Shown in pieces: positions 21,222 to 24,929 of a stretch of DNA of 24,929 nt. This DNA is from UBA1067 sp050874585 (GTDB lineage: Bacteria > Verrucomicrobiota > Kiritimatiellia > RFP12 > UBA1067): positions 1-24,929 of the forward strand of contig JBNMKZ010000035.1 of NCBI GenBank assembly GCA_050874585.1, in the 5' to 3' direction. The notes under the pieces are model-generated. The model saw nothing but the letters and a program-made list of their open reading frames with translations, searched no databases and was not told where the DNA came from. The translations under genes were made by a program, and so were the position numbers. Numbering within the stretch: the stretch's first letter is position 1; each line of letters starts with the position of its first letter.

Positions 21222-22415
21222 ATGAACGGACACTACGGTATCTACGGCGGAAAGTACATCGCCGAAACACTCATGACCCCCATCAACGAACTGGAGGCGG
21301 CCTATGAGGATGCGAAGCGCGACCCCGCCTTCCAGCAGGAGTTTGCGGACATCCTGAAGAACTATGTCGGACGCGAGAGTCCGCTGACAGAGGCGAAGCG
21401 ACTTTCGGCGCATCTCGGCGGAGCTCGGATTCTCCTCAAGCGCGAGGACCTGAACCACACCGGTGCGCACAAGGTCAACAACACGATTGGTCAGGCCCTT
21501 CTGGCGCGGCGGATGGGCAAGAAGCGTCTCATTGCCGAGACGGGTGCGGGCATGCACGGTGTGGCAACAGCTACCGTCGCCGCGCTGTTCGGCATGGAGT
21601 GCGAGGTCTTCATGGGCGCGATTGACGTTGAGCGACAGGCTCCGAACGTCGACCGTATGCGGATGCTGGGCGCGAAGGTCCACGCTGTTTCGGAAGGCAG
21701 TGCCACGCTGAAGGATGCGATGAACGAGGCCCTTCGGGACTGGACGGCGAACTGCGATGACACTTTCTATGTCATTGGCACGGTGGCCGGTCCGCATCCC
21801 TACCCGGCCATGGTGCGCGACTTCCAGAGCGTCATCGGCAAGGAGGCGCGGCGGCAGTGCTTGGAGCGCTTCGGTCGGTTGCCGGACCAGGCAATCGCCT
21901 GCGTGGGCGGCGGTTCGAACGCCATGGGACTGTTCGCAGGCTTCGTCGATGACCCATCCGTCCGGCTCGTGGGCGTGGAGGCGGGCGGAAAGGGCCTTGC
22001 AACCGGTCAGCACGCGGCCTCCATCAACGGCGGAACGGTCGGTGTGTTGCACGGCTCCAAGACCTATCTCTTGCAGACACCCTCGGGGCAGATTATCGAT
22101 ACCTACTCCATTTCGGCCGGACTGGACTATCCGGGTGTCGGGCCCGAGCATGCCTATTTCGCCGACACAAAACGCGCCGAGTACACGGTCATTTGCGACG
22201 ATGAGGCTGTTGCCGCGTTCGATGCGCTCTGCCGCTTCGAGGGCATCATCCCGGCACTTGAGTCGAGCCACGCTCTGGCCGAGGCCATCAAGCGCGCACC
22301 GAAACTGCCGAAGGACGCGATTCTGCTCGTCAACCTCTCCGGGCGCGGCGACAAGGATCTCCACAGCATTCAGGCCTACAAGCAGCGTCGGGCACAGGAA
22401 GCCTCCCAGAACTAA
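21222..22415 (+). CDS. trpB: Tryptophan synthase beta chain
   Basis: A PLP enzyme that joins indole and serine, 397 aa, TrpB1 type. The PLP lysine is Lys84 (HTGAHKVNN). The catalytic Glu106 lies in AETGAGMHGVATA, the phosphate cup is GGGSNAMG and LSGRGDKD is near the C-terminus. The ribosome site AAAGGA lies 8 nt before the ATG, with a 36-nt gap from trpC. Confidence 0.97.
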   Translation: MNGHYGIYGGKYIAETLMTPINELEAAYEDAKRDPAFQQEFADILKNYVGRESPLTEAKRLSAHLGGARILLKREDLNHTGAHKVNNTIGQALLARRMGKKRLIAETGAGMHGVATATVAALFGMECEVFMGAIDVERQAPNVDRMRMLGAKVHAVSEGSATLKDAMNEALRDWTANCDDTFYVIGTVAGPHPYPAMVRDFQSVIGKEARRQCLERFGRLPDQAIACVGGGSNAMGLFAGFVDDPSVRLVGVEAGGKGLATGQHAASINGGTVGVLHGSKTYLLQTPSGQIIDTYSISAGLDYPGVGPEHAYFADTKRAEYTVICDDEAVAAFDALCRFEGIIPALESSHALAEAIKRAPKLPKDAILLVNLSGRGDKDLHSIQAYKQRRAQEASQN

Positions 22416-22436
22416 GGATTGAAAGGACAAACGGAT

Positions 22437-23177
22437 ATGAACAGAATCCAGAAACTCTTTGCAAAGACCCATGCCGAAGGACGCGGCGTTTTCGTCGCCT
22501 ATCTCACGATGGGGGCACCGACGCTGGCGGACAGTTTTGCCGCGGCGGAAACGCTCCTTGCGGAAGGGGCAGACATCCTCGAATTGGGAGTTCCGTTCTC
22601 CGACCCGGTGGCAGATGGTGCCGTCATTCGCAAGGCGGCGAATTTGGCACTGGCGAATGGGGTCACGCTGGCGGACGTCTTGGCGAGCATTCCGCCGCTT
22701 CGGGCGCGGCATCCCGACACGCCGCTCGTGATTTTCTCCTACTACAACCCCATCTACAAGTATGGGATTGAGCGCTTCGCGGCCGAAGCGGCCCGCGTGG
22801 GCGTGGATGCCGTGCTGGTCGTCGACCTCCCGTTAGAGGAGCGCGGCGAATTGCTGGACGTGTTGCGTCCGCAGGGCCTGACGCTTGTGCCGCTCCTGTC
22901 CCCAACAACGGGTGCGGAACGCATTCGGGCGAGTGCCGAGGGAATGGAGGACTCGTTCCTCTATGCGGTGACAGTGAAGGGTGTGACAGGACAGCGGGCG
23001 CATCTGCCGCCCGAACTGGCTGCACGGTTGGCTGAAATCAAGTCGTTGACGAGCGTGCCCGTTGTGGCCGGATTCGGCATCCGCACGCCGGAGGAGGGTG
23101 CGAAAATTGCCGCGCACTGCGACGGATTCGTCATCGGCAGTGCACTGGTCGAGCGTTTCCTCGCGGCGAAACACTAA
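22437..23177 (+). CDS. trpA: Tryptophan synthase alpha chain
   Basis: Releases indole from indole-3-glycerol phosphate and channels it to TrpB, 246 aa. The catalytic Glu49 (ILELG) and Asp60 (DPVADG) fall at the same numbers as in the Salmonella enzyme, and Asp56 of the inter-subunit contact is present. The N-terminal loop reads AYLTMGAP where most TrpA have a G-D-P, so the Asp is Ala27. ATG 22437 is chosen because AAAGGA lies 9 nt upstream; the frame is open to a TTG 18 nt earlier that overlaps this ribosome site. It is the last gene of the operon. Confidence 0.93.
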   Translation: MNRIQKLFAKTHAEGRGVFVAYLTMGAPTLADSFAAAETLLAEGADILELGVPFSDPVADGAVIRKAANLALANGVTLADVLASIPPLRARHPDTPLVIFSYYNPIYKYGIERFAAEAARVGVDAVLVVDLPLEERGELLDVLRPQGLTLVPLLSPTTGAERIRASAEGMEDSFLYAVTVKGVTGQRAHLPPELAARLAEIKSLTSVPVVAGFGIRTPEEGAKIAAHCDGFVIGSALVERFLAAKH

Positions 23178-23188
23178 GCCAACCCAGG

Positions 23189-23215
23189 GGCGCGGCGGTT
23201 TGCATCCGCCGCGCC
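23189..23215 (+). terminator. GC hairpin after trpA, possible terminator
   Basis: GGCGCGGCGG (23189-23198) pairs perfectly with CCGCCGCGCC (23206-23215) over a 7-nt TTTGCAT loop, 11 nt after the trpA stop. No T-run follows, so it would need Rho or work as an mRNA 3' barrier. Apart from the repeats listed below, nothing gene-like is seen in 23178-24052. Confidence 0.6.
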
Positions 23216-23414
23216 TCCGCCTGCACCCTCTTCTGGGGAGCGGTAGCGAGCGGTAAATTGCAAGTCAGGCAGGGGAATTTTGAACATGGAACTTTTGTGA
23301 GTTGGACTTGCAACTCGCACGAGTTCCACTTGGATGGAATGCAGTTCTAAGTTGCTTGGCAAACCTTTCCCGCTTTGGACACGAAATGACCATTCGTTCT
23401 GTGTCTGAAAAACT

Positions 23415-23446
23415 GCCGCGCAAGCGTTGTGAAGGCGCGGCACTTT
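23415..23446. repeat. REP-like element (GCCGCGC...GCGCGGCACTTT)
   Basis: GCCGCGC (23415-23421) and GCGCGGC (23435-23441) are inverted arms followed by ACTTTG. The copy at 14587-14624 has the same arms, the same GCGTT after arm 1 and the same ACTTTG tail. A third, partial copy is at 23678-23689. Confidence 0.6.
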
Positions 23447-23551
23447 GCATTTGACAGATAATGACTCGTTTTCGTGGTGGATTTGGGGAATAGGGAAAAA
23501 TAGCATCAGAGCGGACGATTGTGCGCCTTGTCGAAGGCAAAGGGGAAGGAC

Positions 23552-23665
23552 GGAGGGTTGCGCATCCCAGGAGTGTTAGGTTGCGCAAGTCGAGGGTGCC
23601 AGGTTGCGCAACCTAAGGGTGTCGACTTGCGCAACCTAAAGGTCGGGGGTTGCGCAACCCCCGAC
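23552..23665. repeat. 23-bp-period array of TTGCGCAA palindromes (5 units)
   Basis: The core TTGCGCAA (first copy TTGCGCAT) starts at 23558, 23581, 23604, 23627 and 23650, exactly 23 bp apart each time. The flanks are related (AGGTTGCGCAACCTAAGGGTG-like). The last unit sits in a perfect 24-bp palindrome (23642-23665). The array lies in an open frame at 23519-23908 that I regard as spurious. Confidence 0.85.
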
Positions 23666-23888
23666 AATCTGACGCGGACGCGGCACTTTCAGCGAATCGC
23701 CAGCGCCCTTTCCTCGTTTGTGCTGACTCGCCTTATTTTGCAATTTCTGTGCCTTTTGTTGAGCACAGGGGATGTGGATTATGGTAAACTATTGGGCGAG
23801 ATGATGGGGTCGGGCTTAGTTTCGGCTTGTCCAATTGAGGGCGTGACGGCGCAAAATCTTGCGCTGGTGGGCTTGTGTGCCCAAAATA

Positions 23889-23903
23889 CCCCCCCCCCCC
23901 CCC
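23889..23903 (+). repeat. 15-C homopolymer
   Basis: An uninterrupted run of 15 C ends an open frame (23519-23908) and opens another (23875-24060). It is a likely slippage site or a sequencing problem. It lies 150 bp upstream of the membrane coiled-coil gene. Confidence 0.7.
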
Positions 23904-24052
23904 AGTAACAGCCTACGCTCAAATCAAGGCTTTTATGTTGACGGAATTTACTTTCGCCGCGTGTGGATTACTGCGCGTGTTAGTGAATGGTGATGTGGCC
24001 GATTTTCATAGATTGAGTGGATGCAGAAACATAAGGGAAGCGAAGAAGTTAT

Positions 24053-24805
24053 ATGAATGATGAAGAAATTCTAAAGGATGATCCGTTAAAGAAGTCGAAG
24101 AAGATTGCTGTTGCTGTTTCTGTTTCGGTGTTGGCACTCCTGACGGTATTCACATTCGCGTCATTCTATTGGGTTTGTGTTGACTACTTCAATTTCAGGG
24201 CGAATGAAAGGGATGCCAGGAAGCAGCTTGAGGATGTCCGCGCAAGATATGCTGACGAAGAAAGGGTAGCCAAAAAGCGCTTGGCGGAAGTCGAGGCTAA
24301 GTCCAAGGCGTTCGAAGAAAATGCCGCGCAAAGGGCAAAGACCTCTGAAACTGAGGCTCAGAATCGAATTCAGGAGGCCGAGGAAAGCGCAAAGGTTCGT
24401 ATCGGGGCGTTGGAGAAGGAGTTTTCGGCCAAGCGCGAAAAGAAGCAGGCGGAATATCAGAAATTTGCGGACGAACTGGACGAGTCGATCTCTGCGAAAA
24501 AGAGCGATATCGCCGTCTTGCTACGTGGATACAAAGAACGCTATGATGCCAAGACAAATGATCTTGAACTTGTAATCGCGAGTAAGAACGCTGAGTTGCT
24601 GGAGGTTCAGCGTATGATTTCAATGTTGCCAGATGTTAAAGATCAATTCTTGATAGCAAGCAATGCGCTTGTTGCGGCGCGTGCTCAGCGCGATGATGCA
24701 CTGAAGGACACGAGGACCGCGCAAGAAGATTACGGGCGGTGGAGAGCAAAGGTTGAGACCGCTCAGGCCGAACTGGATGAGATAAAAGAGAGGCTTCGGG
24801 CATAA
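24053..24805 (+). CDS. Single-pass membrane protein with long coiled coil
   Basis: I do not recognise the family of this 250-residue protein. Residues 1-17 are charged. About 18-45 is one transmembrane helix (IAVAVSVSVLALLTVFTFASFYWVCV). From about 50 to the end it is a highly charged coiled coil rich in Glu, Lys, Arg and Ala. With a Lys-rich N-terminus the coil would probably face the periplasm; the topology is inferred. The ATG has a weak purine ribosome site (AAGGGAAGCGAAGAAG). A possible extended -10 (TGGTAAACT, 23782-23790) lies 260 nt upstream. A hairpin follows the stop. Confidence 0.75.
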   Translation: MNDEEILKDDPLKKSKKIAVAVSVSVLALLTVFTFASFYWVCVDYFNFRANERDARKQLEDVRARYADEERVAKKRLAEVEAKSKAFEENAAQRAKTSETEAQNRIQEAEESAKVRIGALEKEFSAKREKKQAEYQKFADELDESISAKKSDIAVLLRGYKERYDAKTNDLELVIASKNAELLEVQRMISMLPDVKDQFLIASNALVAARAQRDDALKDTRTAQEDYGRWRAKVETAQAELDEIKERLRA

Positions 24806-24873
24806 GTGTGGGTCTGATTTAGCTGGGGAAAGGTATTTTTGAGGTGAAAAGCGTTGTGAACAGAGCCGTCGAT

Positions 24874-24908
24874 CAGGTTGTGAACAGCCGAAGGCTGTTT
24901 GCAACCTG
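24874..24908 (+). terminator. 16-bp hairpin after the last gene, possible terminator
   Basis: CAGGTTGTGAACAGCC (24874-24889) pairs with GGCTGTTTGCAACCTG (24893-24908) with two G-T pairs and a GAA loop. No T-run follows. GTTGTGAACAG also occurs at 24853-24863 and TTTGCAAC recurs at the window end, so it may belong to a repeat that continues beyond the window. Confidence 0.5.
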
Positions 24909-24929
24909 TCGGCGGGTATGTTTGCAACG

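Noticed and set aside
23552..23665. CRISPR array
   Set aside because: The units are contiguous 23-bp repeats with related flanks; there are no unique spacers of constant size and no cas genes.
23519..23908. Open frame over the 23-bp array and the C-run
   Set aside because: Its sequence follows the DNA repeats and ends in poly-Pro from the homopolymer; there is no family resemblance or ribosome site.

Overview
The window looks like the replication-origin region of a GC-rich bacterial chromosome. Protein families and one class of intergenic repeat (degenerate 'tttgaaccac... / ...gaacacactgaa' blocks) suggest the Planctomycetes-Verrucomicrobia-Chlamydiae group, perhaps an uncultured gut Kiritimatiellae or Verrucomicrobiota member. 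That assignment is inference; there is no rRNA in the window to test it.

Layout. 1-601: hairpins and two tRNA genes (Tyr-GTA, Asn-GTT), each with its own promoter, then a terminator. 602-4890, minus strand: a phosphoglycerate-mutase-like metalloenzyme, a ROK/actin-fold kinase-like protein with a Cys-rich N-terminus, an N-acetylhexosamine 1-kinase (NahK)-like enzyme, a Nudix hydrolase and RuvC. Transcription diverges at 4891-5112, a very AT-rich gap. 5113-11907, plus strand: mnmG (two ParB-site-like palindromes inside the gene), dnaA, a probable oriC with a DnaA-trio-like unwinding element, dnaN, an RlmL-like rRNA methyltransferase and a coiled-coil protein. 12118-14012: an XRE/zinc-ribbon protein and an organophosphate:phosphate-antiporter-type MFS transporter. 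14013-15310: about 1.3 kb of repeats, inverted repeats and alternating purine-pyrimidine tracts without a credible gene. 15311-16861: a tandem duplication of a DUF4190-type small membrane protein with its leader, then a DUF2752 protein. 17181-23177: a trp operon (trpL, trpE, trpGD fusion, trpC, trpB, trpA; no trpF) with a complete ribosome-mediated attenuator. 23178-24052: hairpins, a perfect 23-bp-period palindrome array and a 15-C homopolymer. 24053-24929: a single-pass membrane coiled-coil protein and a final hairpin.

How it works together. The replication genes flank DnaA boxes of an altered type (TTATCAACA; seven exact copies found, all intergenic). DnaA itself has an altered DNA-contact signature (GRTHAT instead of GRDHTT). 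Promoters follow one pattern (TTGnnn, 17-18 bp, TATAnT, often with TGG just upstream). At four transcription units the -10 box ends only 7-9 nt before the start codon and there is no Shine-Dalgarno, so these mRNAs are probably leaderless; internal operon genes instead carry AAGGA-type ribosome sites. The trp operon is predicted to be controlled by tryptophan through tandem Trp codons in trpL and competing hairpins.
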